DNA of 64,000 nt from Ascidiimonas meishanensis (GCF_037782385.1 NZ_JBBEXD010000007.1:1-64000); one strand, 5' to 3'. Shown: positions 9,370-20,205, counted from the stretch's first letter. Made by a program: numbers and translations. Notes: generated from the letters alone by a model not told the origin.

Positions 9370-12300
9370 TCATTTTCTTAAAGAACTTGGCGGTAAACCA
9401 AATTCTTCGGTAAAAGACTTGGTAAAATAACTAGGATTGTTAAATCCAACCTCGTAGGCAATTTCCGAAATGGTTTTATGGCTATGTTGTAAAAGATATT
9501 TTCCTTTTTGGAGCCGTAGAGATCTCACAAAAATAGAAGTAGATTTGCCTGTTAATGCTTTGATTTTATTATGCAGTTGGGTACGGCTCATCCCCAACTC
9601 TTCACATAATCGGCTAATATTGCTAGCGCTTTTTGGTTCATTGCTTAATACTAATTCTTCAAGTGTCTGTATAAAATTATCTTCTCTACCAAGTTTAATA
9701 CCATCAGAAAAAATTAAATTACTTTGTGATTTGTACCTTTCTTGTAATAGTACTCGTTGTTCTACCAATTTTTTTAAAATAATAAGCAACTCTTCTTTAT
9801 TAAATGGTTTGAGAAGATAGGAGTCTGCCCCCTTTTTATAGGCTTCTATTCTAGATTCATCATCTGCTTTTGCGGTTAGAATCACAATAGGAATATGGCT
9901 AGTTCGAGTGTCATTCTTTAGAATCTCCAACACCTTGAAACCATCAACATTTGGCATCATTAAATCGCATAGAATAATATCAGGCACCATCTCAAGAGCC
10001 TGGTCAATTCCTTGCTGTCCGTCTCTGGCAATAGCTAAGTTCCAGGACTCATCTAGGCAAGTAGAGAGATATTGAATAATATTTTTATTATCTTCTATGA
10101 TTAACAATTGTAAGGCTTGCTTTGATTTACGAGTAATCTTATTAGTCTTGGGATTTAGTTTATTTTGATGACTAATTTGAATATTATCTGAGTTAAAATC
10201 TTGAATGCCCTTGGGAGTAATAATTTGCGCTTTATTTTGGATTGGTAAGGTAAATGTAAAAACACTTCCTTGCCCCATTTTACTACTTACTTTAATTTCA
10301 CCATTGAGTAATTGAACTAATTCTTTAGTAACCGCCAAACCAATACCAACACCATCTATATTATCTTGTTGTTTATTTTGAACTTTGTAGAACCTGTCAA
10401 AAATATGGGGAAGTTCATTTTCTGGAATTCCTTTACCGGAATCTACTACTCTGATTTGTAAGTGGCCATTTAATTCATCAATTTGAAAGTAAATATCACT
10501 GCCCTTAGGGCTATATTTGATGGCATTAGAAAGTAAATTAGATAAGATCATCAATAATTTATCTGGATCATAATCCATTATTATTTCCTTTGCTATACAT
10601 ACAAAGTGAAGTGAAATATCATTTGTTTTTGCGTAAGATTCAAAGGTTTCTGAAATGTATTTAAGATAAGGAATAATATTATTCTGAATGTAATTAACTT
10701 CCATCCTTCCAATTTCAAGCTGTCTTAATTCCAGCAATTGATTTACCAAATGGAGCATGTTTTTACTACTACTCTCAACTAGATCAAAATATTCGCTATA
10801 ATTTCCTTCGGTTTTTTCTCGGAGTTCTTTATTAACGCCAGATATGATAGTTAAAGGGGTTCTAAATTCATGAGTAATATTAGTGAACATGGTTTTTTTA
10901 GCTTCATTAAGCTCTTTTAGCCGAATAGTTTCCAGTTTATTTATTCTATAATGGTATATGATATATAGTATACCTAGGAACACTAAGATATACAAGGAAT
11001 ATGCCCACCACGTTCGCCACCATGGTGGAAGAATTGTAATTTGAAGAGATCTCCCTTTTTTGTTCCATATTCCATCATTGTTGGAGCCCTTTACTTTTAG
11101 CGTATAGCTTCCGGGACTTAGGTTAGTGAAGTTCACTTCTCTTTTGTTGCCCGTTTCCATCCAATTATTATTATACCCTTCTAACCAATAGGCATACTGG
11201 TTTTTGGTAGGGTTTGTATAATCTAAAGCAACTATTTTTACCGAAAAATCTCTTTCATTATAGGCAAGTTCAATTTGGTCTGCATAATTTATACCGGGAA
11301 CATTAATAAGATCACCTTTAGTAGTGAACTTTTTAAATTCCGTTAACATTATAGGAGGTACATTCTTATTACTTTTTATAGCTTTTGGATCAAAAACATT
11401 TAGTCCTTTTGTACCACCAAAATACATCAATCCGGTAATAGAACTTTTATATCCAGCTCTAATATTATACTCAGATTGCTGGAGACCGTCTTCTGCAAAG
11501 TAGTTTTGAAATATACCAGTTTCAGGATTAAATTTTGAAATACCACTATTAGTACTCATCCAAAAATTTCCTTCATCATCATCCAATATATCATATATCA
11601 AATTATTTGCTAAACCACTTTCTGTATTGTACTCAATTGTTGAGTTTTCAGTTATATTATATTTAAATAGCCCTCTAATTGTTCCTATCCACAAAATACC
11701 TTTCTTATTTTGAAAAAGATAGGAGATTGGAGGGTCTTCAGAAATAGAATTACCTTTCGTTTTGTCATTAACTTTTGTGAAGCTACCTGTTTCTCTATTA
11801 AGCTTGTGTAGGCCTCCGGCAATAAATCCAATCCAAAGATTATGTTCAAAATCTTCGTAGATAGCACTCACCATATTGCCGGGTAAAGAATTAGCATCTT
11901 TAGCATTATAGGAGTAAAATTTCACCTCTTCTGTTTTTGGATCGAAGCATGTAAGGTTTCCGATGGAGCCTAGCCAAAGTTTCCCATCATGGGCTTCCAT
12001 GATGATATGAAAAGAGTTGGATTTTAGTTCTGTCTGTCCATCTAGACTACTGAAGTAGGTTTTGAATTCCTTGGTTTTAGGATTTACCTTAATAAATCCA
12101 GAATTTCGTAATCCCATCCAAATATTTCCATTTATATCTTTTGCAAAATCATGAACCCTTAATTTTTCTATCCCTAAAGAGGTTTGAATCTCCTTAAATT
12201 CATCAATATTGCCTGATTTTGGATCTAGCCTAAATAAGCCTCTCTTATCGGTGCTTATCCATAAATAACCATAGTCGTCTTCAATAATATTTCTAAAAGA

Positions 12301-13404
12301 ATCGGTTCTTTGGTCATATGGTGATTCAAAAAAGTTTGGTTTATATCCAAAAGAATTCGCATTTAGATCAAAATGTAAGATTCCATTTCCAATGGTGCCT
12401 ACCCATAAAGAACCATTTCTGTCTTGAATAATTGTATTTGCTCGATATTCAGATTGAGGATCAATAATACTAGATTCATTATAAGGAGGTTGAATAGTTT
12501 TATTTTCTTTATCTAGCCTAACCAGTCCCTTCACCTCAGTTGCTAACCATGTATTACCAGATTTGTCATGATAAATATATCTAGTTTGTGGATCAATTAC
12601 CGCCGAATTTTCATTGGTTTTTTGAAAATACCTTGTTATGATGCCACTTTCAGGGTTAATGCTATTTACAGAATATCTTGAAGCAATAATCCATACAAGA
12701 CCATCTTGATCTAATGAAACTTTGGTAACCCTATTATTACTTATACTATTAGAATTGGAGGGGTTGTGTTGAAATATTTTTTCAACTTTCTTAGTTTGGG
12801 GATTTAAAAGTTTAAGTCCAGATGATGTTGCGAGCCAAATACCAGTATTTATACTGCTTGTTATAGCGTAAACATCATTAGATTTTTTAGGGTTACTTTC
12901 AATAGAAATATTTTCAAATGCATCTATGTTTTCGTTATAAAGATCAAGCCCATTTCTATGACCTGCCCAGATTCTATTTTGCGCATCAATATGAATGCTA
13001 TAAACTACATTTTCGCTTATGCGAAAAGCCTCATTTGAGTCATACATGTATCTCTTAAACAGATTGGTGCGTGGATCATATTTACAAACCCCACCACCAA
13101 GAGTAGCAACCCAGATATTTCCTTTTTTATCTTCGGCAATACCATTTATTAGATCATTAGATAACGTGGTTGAGTCTTTGCTATTGCTCCGAAATATTAA
13201 AAATTCGTTTCCATCATAACGGTTGAGGCCACCCTGTGTTCCAATCCAAATAAAACCGTTGCTGTCTTCAAGTAACGTATTTACTCTTACTTGTGATAAG
13301 CCCTTTTCTGTGTCTATTTTCTTAAAATTAGACTTAAACTCTTGGGCAAATAGCTGATTTATAAGTAATAGTGGTAGTATGAACTTGAGTATGTTTATTT
13401 TCAT
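9370..13404 (-). CDS. hybrid two-component system regulator (HTCS), type A, copy 3
   Basis: 1344-aa HTCS with the same order as copy 1: signal peptide (to about residue 20), propeller repeats, Y_Y_Y domain, one membrane helix (near 800-820), HisKA (HEFRTPL, His near 844), HATPase, receiver (CDLMMP, Asp near 1147) and AraC helix-turn-helix. Its sensor begins with KGLSQVRVNT and GGLNRYDGN and carries NVPPI..TEFKKF before the Y_Y_Y domain, all shared with copy 1 and not with copies 2 or 4. Only 61 bp separate its start from the stop of copy 4, so those two may be cotranscribed. Ligand and targets are unknown. Confidence 0.95.
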   Translation of the reverse strand: MKINILKFILPLLLINQLFAQEFKSNFKKIDTEKGLSQVRVNTLLEDSNGFIWIGTQGGLNRYDGNEFLIFRSNSKDSTTLSNDLINGIAEDKKGNIWVATLGGGVCKYDPRTNLFKRYMYDSNEAFRISENVVYSIHIDAQNRIWAGHRNGLDLYNENIDAFENISIESNPKKSNDVYAITSSINTGIWLATSSGLKLLNPQTKKVEKIFQHNPSNSNSISNNRVTKVSLDQDGLVWIIASRYSVNSINPESGIITRYFQKTNENSAVIDPQTRYIYHDKSGNTWLATEVKGLVRLDKENKTIQPPYNESSIIDPQSEYRANTIIQDRNGSLWVGTIGNGILHFDLNANSFGYKPNFFESPYDQRTDSFRNIIEDDYGYLWISTDKRGLFRLDPKSGNIDEFKEIQTSLGIEKLRVHDFAKDINGNIWMGLRNSGFIKVNPKTKEFKTYFSSLDGQTELKSNSFHIIMEAHDGKLWLGSIGNLTCFDPKTEEVKFYSYNAKDANSLPGNMVSAIYEDFEHNLWIGFIAGGLHKLNRETGSFTKVNDKTKGNSISEDPPISYLFQNKKGILWIGTIRGLFKYNITENSTIEYNTESGLANNLIYDILDDDEGNFWMSTNSGISKFNPETGIFQNYFAEDGLQQSEYNIRAGYKSSITGLMYFGGTKGLNVFDPKAIKSNKNVPPIMLTEFKKFTTKGDLINVPGINYADQIELAYNERDFSVKIVALDYTNPTKNQYAYWLEGYNNNWMETGNKREVNFTNLSPGSYTLKVKGSNNDGIWNKKGRSLQITILPPWWRTWWAYSLYILVFLGILYIIYHYRINKLETIRLKELNEAKKTMFTNITHEFRTPLTIISGVNKELREKTEGNYSEYFDLVESSSKNMLHLVNQLLELRQLEIGRMEVNYIQNNIIPYLKYISETFESYAKTNDISLHFVCIAKEIIMDYDPDKLLMILSNLLSNAIKYSPKGSDIYFQIDELNGHLQIRVVDSGKGIPENELPHIFDRFYKVQNKQQDNIDGVGIGLAVTKELVQLLNGEIKVSSKMGQGSVFTFTLPIQNKAQIITPKGIQDFNSDNIQISHQNKLNPKTNKITRKSKQALQLLIIEDNKNIIQYLSTCLDESWNLAIARDGQQGIDQALEMVPDIILCDLMMPNVDGFKVLEILKNDTRTSHIPIVILTAKADDESRIEAYKKGADSYLLKPFNKEELLIILKKLVEQRVLLQERYKSQSNLIFSDGIKLGREDNFIQTLEELVLSNEPKSASNISRLCEELGMSRTQLHNKIKALTGKSTSIFVRSLRLQKGKYLLQHSHKTISEIAYEVGFNNPSYFTKSFTEEFGLPPSSLRK

Positions 13405-13465
13405 AATAATAAAACATTTAATTCCCTTGAATATTTTTATAAACAGAAGTAAAATTATATTTGTA

Positions 13466-16400
13466 CTATTTTCTTAAAGAACTTGGGGGCAATCCGAATT
13501 CTTCTGTAAAGGATTTGGTGAAATAACTGGGGTTATTAAACCCAACATCATATGCTATTTCTGAAATACCTTTATTAGTATGTTCTAAAAGATATTTTCC
13601 TTTTTGAAGTCGTAAAGATCTTACAAAAATAGAGGTAGACTTTCCAGTAAGCGCTTTTATCTTATGATGAAGCTGAGTTCTACTCATTCCTAAATTTACA
13701 CATAATCCGTGTATACTATTTGAATCTTTTGAATCTTCACTGAATACAAGCGATTCTAATTTTTGAATAAAAAGATCTTCTTTGTGTATTTCTTTATTGT
13801 CAATAAATTTTAAAGATGTTTGCACTTTATAATGTTCCTGTAAAAGTTTACGTTGTTCTACCTGTTTCTCCAGAATTATTAATAATTCCTCTTTATTAAA
13901 AGGTTTAAGAAGATAAGAATCTGCCCCTTTTTTATATGCCTCAATTCTTGATTCATCATCAGCTTTTGCAGATAGAATTACTATAGGGATATGACTGGTT
14001 TTGATATCATTTTTTAAAACCTCCAAAACTTTAAAACCATCAACATTAGGCATCATCAAATCACATAAAATAATATCAGGGATGTTCTCAATTGCTTGGT
14101 CAATACCTTTTTGACCATCATTTGCTATTTCAAGATTCCATTTTAAACGAAGACAATTCATTAAATAATCTACAATATTTGGGTTGTCTTCAATTATTAA
14201 AAGATGCAATGCATTTTGAGATGCAGGTATAATCTTAGGCTTTTTAAAATTTTTCTGAATATTAAAATCTTCAAATACTTTTGTTTTTATGGCCAATTTG
14301 GTGCTCTCTATCGCTAATGGGGCATTTTTATGAATAGGAAGGATAAGTGTAAAAATACTTCCTTGTTCTATTTTACTACTAACATTAATTTCGCCTTGTA
14401 GTAATTCTACTAGTTCTTTGGTTACAGCAAGACCTATACCAACACCGTCTACATTGTCTTGGTCTTTATTTTGAATTTTGTAAAATCTATCAAAAATATG
14501 AGCTATTTGCTCTTCAGGAATTCCTTTGCCTGAATCTATTATTCTTATTTTAATTTGATTAGGGAGTTCGTCTATTTGAAAGTAAACATCACTTTCTGGC
14601 GGACTGTATTTGATAGCATTGGAAAGTAGATTAGAGAGGATCATTAAAATTTTATCAGGATCATAATCCATTACAATCTCCTCTGTGATGCAAACAAAAT
14701 GCAGCGAAATGCCTTTTGTTTTGGCATAGGCTTGAAAAGTCTCCACAATATATTTGAGATAACTAATGATGTTATCTTGAATATAGTCTATTTTCATTTT
14801 GCCAATTTCAAGCTTTCTAAGCTCAAGTAATTGGTTCACCAATTGGAGCATATTTTTGCTACTTCGTTCAATAAGATCAAAATAGTGATTGTATTCGCCT
14901 TTAGTCTGTTCCCTTAGCTCTTTGTTTATTCCTGAAATAACAGTTAGTGGGGTTCTAAATTCATGCGTAATATTTGTATACATGGTTCTTTTGGCAATGT
15001 CTAATTCTTTTAGCCGTTTAGTTTCCAACTTATTTATTCTATAGGTATAGATGCCATATAACAGGCTTAGAAACGCAAATGCATATAAGGTATATGCCCA
15101 CCATGTTCCCCACCATGGGGGTAGGATGATTATCTGTAAAGACTTTCCTGTCTCATTCCATATACCGTCATTATTAGATCCTTTCACCCTGAGTGTATAA
15201 CTTCCAGGACTGAGGTTTGTAAACGTAACTTCACGTCTGGTTCCAATCTCTACCCAGTTGGTATTATAGCCTTCTAGCCAATACGCATAATGATTTTTTA
15301 CTGGGTTGGTAAAATCTAAAGCAGCAATTTCTATGGTAAAATCCCGCTCATTAAAAGGAAGCTCAAGATCATTTAAATAATTAATGCCCGCTACAGTAGT
15401 AAACTCTCCTTTTGCATTGTGTTTTTCAAAATTGGTAAAACCAATCTTTGGAATATGTTGGTTGCTTTTTATTTTATAGGGATCAAAAACGGTAACTCCT
15501 CTTTTTCCTGTTAAGTATATAAGGTTTGAAAAATCGCTTTTAAAGGAGGCCTGCCAATAAAATGAATTTTGCCCTAGACCATCTTTTTTATTGTAATTTT
15601 TTAATGCTTCAGTTTTAGGAGTGAATTTAGTTAACCCCTTATTGGTTGTTAGCCAAAGATTACCTAATCCATCATCCAAAATATCTTTGATATATGGATC
15701 AGGCATATCACCATTAACACCGTATTGTATAGATGTTTTTGTATTTGTATTGTATTTAAATAAACCGCTTGCTGTGCCAATCCAAAGTATGTTTTTTTGG
15801 TTTTGATATAAACTTAAAACTTGTTTTGCATTGGTATTATTGAGTCCGGGTATTTCATAATTGATTTTTGTGAACTGATGTGTTTCAGTATCTAAAGTGT
15901 GTAATCCTTCATCTTCATAACCAACAAATAAATTCCCAGATAAATCTTCAAATACGATGTTTGTGTAATAACCAGGCATTGGGTGCGCACCGTTAAGATT
16001 CATTCCGTAATGCCTATAGTCTTGATCAATCCATCCCTTTTTACCTTGCCCTATTAAAAAGCCAGAGTTGACGGGTATCCATAGCACTCCATTTTTATCA
16101 AAAATTCCTCCTTGATAGTCGACCATGGCTGGGGATCCATTATTTTTGACAATAAATGAATCAAAAATTTGGTATTTGCCAGACTCTGGGTTTAAGGAAA
16201 TAATCTGTCCGTGTAGAAATAACCAAATGTTACCATCACTATCCTCTGTGATATCATTTAAGGAACTACCAATTTCTTTTTTTATAAATTTTGAAGATAC
16301 CTTAGGGTACGTTTTTTTCTCTCCATTTTTTGGATTAATAGACATGAGACCTTCGTCATGATCTTCAAACCAAATTCTGCCCTTGCTATCTTCAAAGAGA

Positions 16401-17515
16401 ACATAATAGGATGATGGTAATTTTTTTGTAGTAGCCGTCTTTTTTTTAAAATTCGTGTAAAAAGAAAAAGGTTTTATATGGGCACCTGTATAAATAAGTT
16501 TATTACTTCCTAGCCAAAAAGATCCGGCATCATCTTCTAAGAAAGAAAGAATACTTATGCCCGTCTCAAGCTTTAGTTGTTGCTCTATTATAAAATTATT
16601 TAGAGAATCTTTTTTAATTTCCTTTAGGTTACCATTAAACACTTCATGAAAAAAAATCCTTCCAGAATTTGATTTAAACAGATGATATTTATTGCTAATG
16701 TTGTTTTTATGATCTTCAAGGGCATTTTTAAGCAGTACAACTTTTCCTTGAGAATTAGTATCTACATAGCCAACTCCGGAATTTCCAGAAAACCATAATA
16801 CCCCATTATTAAAGACTACAGATTTTATACTTTCACCAGAATCACTATTTTCAATAGTTTCTTCAGATAGGGTGTGATATTTTTCTATTTGCATAGAGTG
16901 CGTATTGAACTTTACTGCTCCAGAACCATCAGTGGCTAGCCATAAATTCTGCTCTTGATCTTCACAGATGTTTAATGTCCAGTAAGCGTAGCGATTTTTT
17001 GGCAGCTTTGGTTCTAATACTCGTTCAAAACGGTCTTTTTCTGGATGGTAAAGATCTAATCCTTCCCAGTGACCTGCCCAAATTCTATTTTCACTATCAA
17101 TAAAAATAGAACTTACATAATTATGACTAATAAGCGTAGAATCTGTTTCCTTTTGTAAATAAGACTGAAAGGTTTCGGATATAGGATTAAACTTAGATAC
17201 CCCTCCACCTTCAGTAGCAACCCATATGTTTCCTTCTTTGTCTTCTGCGATCGCATTAATGCTATTATTAGAAAGACTAAGGCTATCATTTGGAAGATTA
17301 GTAAAGGAGACAAATTTATTGCCATCGTACTTATTTAAACCAGACTGGGTGCCTATCCAAATAAAACCTTTCTTATCTTGTAAGAGACCAGTTATATAAT
17401 CTCCAGATAGACCATCTTCTTCACTAAATACAGTTTGATTTGTATTAAAGTTTTGGCTAATTGCGAAAAATATACCAAGTAAGAATAAAGTAAAGACCAA
17501 TACTACCTTTTTCAT
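13466..17515 (-). CDS. hybrid two-component system regulator (HTCS), type B, copy 4
   Basis: 1349-aa HTCS, first of the tandem in the direction of transcription. It has an N-terminal hydrophobic signal, propeller blades (GFIWIGTQSGL, NIWVATEGGGV), Y_Y_Y, a membrane helix near 803-823, HisKA (HEFRTPL, His near 852), HATPase (NLLSNAIKY), receiver (CDLMMP, Asp near 1153) and AraC helix-turn-helix. The sensor shares QHIPKI, TNFEKHNAKG and NERDFTIEIAALD with copy 2, marking type B. All catalytic motifs look intact. A separate promoter probably lies in the 225 bp upstream (17516-17740), which show no other gene. Confidence 0.95.
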   Translation of the reverse strand: MKKVVLVFTLFLLGIFFAISQNFNTNQTVFSEEDGLSGDYITGLLQDKKGFIWIGTQSGLNKYDGNKFVSFTNLPNDSLSLSNNSINAIAEDKEGNIWVATEGGGVSKFNPISETFQSYLQKETDSTLISHNYVSSIFIDSENRIWAGHWEGLDLYHPEKDRFERVLEPKLPKNRYAYWTLNICEDQEQNLWLATDGSGAVKFNTHSMQIEKYHTLSEETIENSDSGESIKSVVFNNGVLWFSGNSGVGYVDTNSQGKVVLLKNALEDHKNNISNKYHLFKSNSGRIFFHEVFNGNLKEIKKDSLNNFIIEQQLKLETGISILSFLEDDAGSFWLGSNKLIYTGAHIKPFSFYTNFKKKTATTKKLPSSYYVLFEDSKGRIWFEDHDEGLMSINPKNGEKKTYPKVSSKFIKKEIGSSLNDITEDSDGNIWLFLHGQIISLNPESGKYQIFDSFIVKNNGSPAMVDYQGGIFDKNGVLWIPVNSGFLIGQGKKGWIDQDYRHYGMNLNGAHPMPGYYTNIVFEDLSGNLFVGYEDEGLHTLDTETHQFTKINYEIPGLNNTNAKQVLSLYQNQKNILWIGTASGLFKYNTNTKTSIQYGVNGDMPDPYIKDILDDGLGNLWLTTNKGLTKFTPKTEALKNYNKKDGLGQNSFYWQASFKSDFSNLIYLTGKRGVTVFDPYKIKSNQHIPKIGFTNFEKHNAKGEFTTVAGINYLNDLELPFNERDFTIEIAALDFTNPVKNHYAYWLEGYNTNWVEIGTRREVTFTNLSPGSYTLRVKGSNNDGIWNETGKSLQIIILPPWWGTWWAYTLYAFAFLSLLYGIYTYRINKLETKRLKELDIAKRTMYTNITHEFRTPLTVISGINKELREQTKGEYNHYFDLIERSSKNMLQLVNQLLELRKLEIGKMKIDYIQDNIISYLKYIVETFQAYAKTKGISLHFVCITEEIVMDYDPDKILMILSNLLSNAIKYSPPESDVYFQIDELPNQIKIRIIDSGKGIPEEQIAHIFDRFYKIQNKDQDNVDGVGIGLAVTKELVELLQGEINVSSKIEQGSIFTLILPIHKNAPLAIESTKLAIKTKVFEDFNIQKNFKKPKIIPASQNALHLLIIEDNPNIVDYLMNCLRLKWNLEIANDGQKGIDQAIENIPDIILCDLMMPNVDGFKVLEVLKNDIKTSHIPIVILSAKADDESRIEAYKKGADSYLLKPFNKEELLIILEKQVEQRKLLQEHYKVQTSLKFIDNKEIHKEDLFIQKLESLVFSEDSKDSNSIHGLCVNLGMSRTQLHHKIKALTGKSTSIFVRSLRLQKGKYLLEHTNKGISEIAYDVGFNNPSYFTKSFTEEFGLPPSSLRK

Positions 17516-17740
17516 ACATGCTCTTTTAATAGATTAGAGATTAGGGCAATCTAAATACTTGAGAAAGATTTACTTTTAAAAATACCTTTTTTGTTTGAAT
17601 TAAAAAACTAAACAAGCAGTGTTTAATGTTTTTTAAACATATAAGAGGATAAATGTTTGTAGAATCCTATGATTAATTATTGAAGAAATGTTCTTTCAAA
17701 TATAAATAACGCTAGAGATGAAAAACTTGCTTCTGTAAAT

Positions 17741-18850
17741 TCAAATTCTTTCTATGGGTGCAGGACGTTTTCTAAGTGGCTTAATTTCAAATACCAATTT
17801 TCTTTTATAATTGATAAGTGGTTTTTCTATAAACCAATAAGATAAGCTTGCTAATACAAATACGAAGAGGATAGGCAAGGCAAAATCAATAATAGTAACA
17901 GGTTGAGAGTCCAACTGATTTTTGGTGATGCCCCACCAAAAAAAGATTGGATAATGATATAAATAAATTCCGTAGCTTATTTTTCCAATAAATGCAATTG
18001 GCTTATTATTGAATAAGTCATTAAAGGAGCTTTTCCTGTTTTCCTGCAATAAAACAAATATGAATAACAATAGAGAACAAATAGAAAAAAAGAATAATAA
18101 AAGTGCTCTTTTGGGAATTAGAGATCCAAAAACACCTTCTACAGAAATAATTGCCAGAAGATAAAAGATTATTCCAGTAAATAGGATTAGATAATTTTTC
18201 TTTTGAGATTTGATATTTCTCACTTTGTATTCATGAAATGCAAGTAAAGAGCCCAATCCTAGAGAAAGTATTCTAAACTGCGTTCCCATATAAACCATAC
18301 TGTCTGCAACCTTTTTCTCAAAACTAGAATAGACAAGTATTAAAGATGCTGTAACTATTAATACAATGATAGGTAAAGTATATTTTTTTAATTTTTCTAA
18401 GGAACAAAAATAGATCAGTAAGGGCCAGAGCAAATAATAATGCTCTTCAACTGCTAAAGACCATGTATGTTCCAAGGGATGTAGTATGTCGTGAAATGAA
18501 AAATAGTAATTAGATCCGTAGACGGCAAGGTACTCCATGCCTTTCCAAGAAAATAGAAAACCACATATTATAATGGCTAAATAATAAATAGGAAAGATTC
18601 GTAAAGCTCTTTTAATATAAAATGACTTCAAAGAGAATCTTTGTTCTTTTTTTTCTTTAATTATAATTCGGGTAATTAGAAAGCCACTTAAAATGAAGAA
18701 AATATCCACTCCAAGATAGCTCAACTTTAAACCATCAATCATGTGAAAAATAGCTAGACCTATTTCTGTATTTGATAACCTAGGCATATGAGCCAATACA
18801 ATCATCAAAGCAGCATATCCTCTTAAGCCATCCAGAACACGAATCTTCAT
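17741..18850 (-). CDS. acyltransferase family 3 (OafA/YrhL-type) membrane protein
   Basis: 369-aa polytopic membrane protein of the acyltransferase-3 family, which O-acylates cell-surface sugars or peptidoglycan using an acyl donor. The family hallmark is at the N-terminus (RVLDGLRGYAALMIVLAH, residues 4-21, with the conserved RG..A and His). A second characteristic motif, WSLAVEEHYYLLWPLL, follows near residue 130, and about ten hydrophobic segments cover the rest. It has no extracellular SGNH domain, so it belongs to the short form. It stands alone between the HTCS array and a 600-bp spacer, so the acceptor substrate is not indicated by context. Confidence 0.88.
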   Translation of the reverse strand: MKIRVLDGLRGYAALMIVLAHMPRLSNTEIGLAIFHMIDGLKLSYLGVDIFFILSGFLITRIIIKEKKEQRFSLKSFYIKRALRIFPIYYLAIIICGFLFSWKGMEYLAVYGSNYYFSFHDILHPLEHTWSLAVEEHYYLLWPLLIYFCSLEKLKKYTLPIIVLIVTASLILVYSSFEKKVADSMVYMGTQFRILSLGLGSLLAFHEYKVRNIKSQKKNYLILFTGIIFYLLAIISVEGVFGSLIPKRALLLFFFSICSLLLFIFVLLQENRKSSFNDLFNNKPIAFIGKISYGIYLYHYPIFFWWGITKNQLDSQPVTIIDFALPILFVFVLASLSYWFIEKPLINYKRKLVFEIKPLRKRPAPIERI

Positions 18851-19458
18851 ACTATTTAGTTTACTTAAAAGTGACTAACTTTTATTTAACGCCCAAATTA
18901 AATACTTTATTTAGTTAGTAAACATAAAATGAAATCTAAACTGCACTAACTTTTTTGATTTACCCCTATTTTTTTAAAGATAACTTTTATATAGTAACTA
19001 AAAGTTTTAAGAGAATGTTTAAAGTACTTTAAAAAAAGCCGGTATTTGTCTATTTATAAACTGCATGTAATAATTGTATTGCAATTTTAGATCAAAAAAC
19101 ATATCCCATATACGTTAACAAAAAATTGAATTGTTAAGATCAATGACAAATACCGACTAAGATCGGTCTACAAGCAATGATAAGGTACAATAACCATTGC
19201 TTGAAACCTTTGCTGAACCTTATAAACAGTTGTAAGATAGTAACTATAGGTAATAAATTGATGGTAATAGTAATAACCGATATATAATTACTAAAAGGTG
19301 GTTACATATTTTAATAAATGAAATTTGTTCTTTAGAAAGAACTTATTCCGTTTCATTTTATTTACAGAAATATCAAACCTAGAATAATGTTTAAACAATC
19401 AAAAAACATGTATTTGAATAGAATTCAAAAAATGAAAAAAGCGATATTTAAAAAAAGG
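18851..19458. other. long intergenic region with two inverted-repeat structures
   Basis: About 600 bp without a gene. It contains an 11-bp perfect inverted repeat (CGGTATTTGTC at 19040-19050 and GACAAATACCG at 19145-19155, 94 nt apart). Just downstream is a hairpin with a 9-bp perfect stem (CAAGCAATG at 19171-19179, CATTGCTTG at 19195-19203, 15-nt loop). No poly-T tract follows on either strand, so these do not look like simple terminators; a structured RNA or protein-binding region is possible. No open frame of note. Confidence 0.45.
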
Positions 19459-20205
19459 TTATTTTAGATTTAGAAATCTGTAGAGCGAGTTGATTCTTCG
19501 TTTTGAAATTGGCAAGTATTTTTGAGTAGTCATTTTCAAGTAGTTTCCATCTTTTTTATGAATGTTCATAGCAAAATCCATATTTACAAGTAGGGAATGA
19601 TGAATTCTGAAAAAGTTATTATTGTTTAATAATTTTTCATATTCTCCCAGATTCTTGCTCGCAATTTTAGAGGTTTTGTCTTTTAAATGAAAAACGGTAT
19701 ATCTTCCATCCGATTCTAAATAGACTAATTGATCAATCGATATTATTTCTACATCTTCCATAGAAGGTATTGCCAAAAACTTTAATGGAGCATTATTTTC
19801 GGGCAATTCATTTTTACTAGATGCTAATTTTCGTAATTCAATATTACGTTTCGCTTTTTTTAAAGCAAGCATTAAATCTTCTGCTTTGAGGGGTTTTAAA
19901 ATATAATCTGTTGCCAGATGCTTAAACGCTTCAATAGCATATTCCCTATGAGAACTCGTTACAATAATTTCAACTTCATGCAAATTGGCCATTTTTTCAA
20001 GAATTCTAAACGAATTTTCGCCGTTTAGATTCATATCTAAGAAAATAATTTCGGGTTTAACTTCTTTCAGAAATTTTTTTGCCTCCTCAATAGATCTGGC
20101 AGTACCTATAACAGTGATTTCCTCAAAATATTGAGACAAAAGCAGTGTCAAAATATCAATATGATCCTGTTCATCTTCCACTATAAGCGCATCAAATCCT
20201 ACCAT
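19459..20205 (-). CDS. LytTR-family response regulator
   Basis: 248-aa response regulator. The N-terminal receiver (about 1-120) has the acidic pocket EDE, phosphoacceptor Asp57 in FLDMNL, and conserved Lys in ILKPL near 108. The C-terminal LytTR DNA-binding domain (about 145-245) has the usual YLESDGRYTVFH and FFRIHHSLLVN signatures. It lies 42 bp downstream of the histidine kinase on the same strand, so the two form a two-component pair. LytTR regulators of this type control extracellular and envelope functions in Bacteroidota; the target here is not evident. Confidence 0.92.
   Translation of the reverse strand: MVGFDALIVEDEQDHIDILTLLLSQYFEEITVIGTARSIEEAKKFLKEVKPEIIFLDMNLNGENSFRILEKMANLHEVEIIVTSSHREYAIEAFKHLATDYILKPLKAEDLMLALKKAKRNIELRKLASSKNELPENNAPLKFLAIPSMEDVEIISIDQLVYLESDGRYTVFHLKDKTSKIASKNLGEYEKLLNNNNFFRIHHSLLVNMDFAMNIHKKDGNYLKMTTQKYLPISKRRINSLYRFLNLK

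Noticed and set aside
19040..19155. Possible short insertion sequence bounded by 11-bp inverted repeats
   Set aside because: The 94-bp interior is too short for a transposase, and no target-site duplication is seen; kept only as a structured region.
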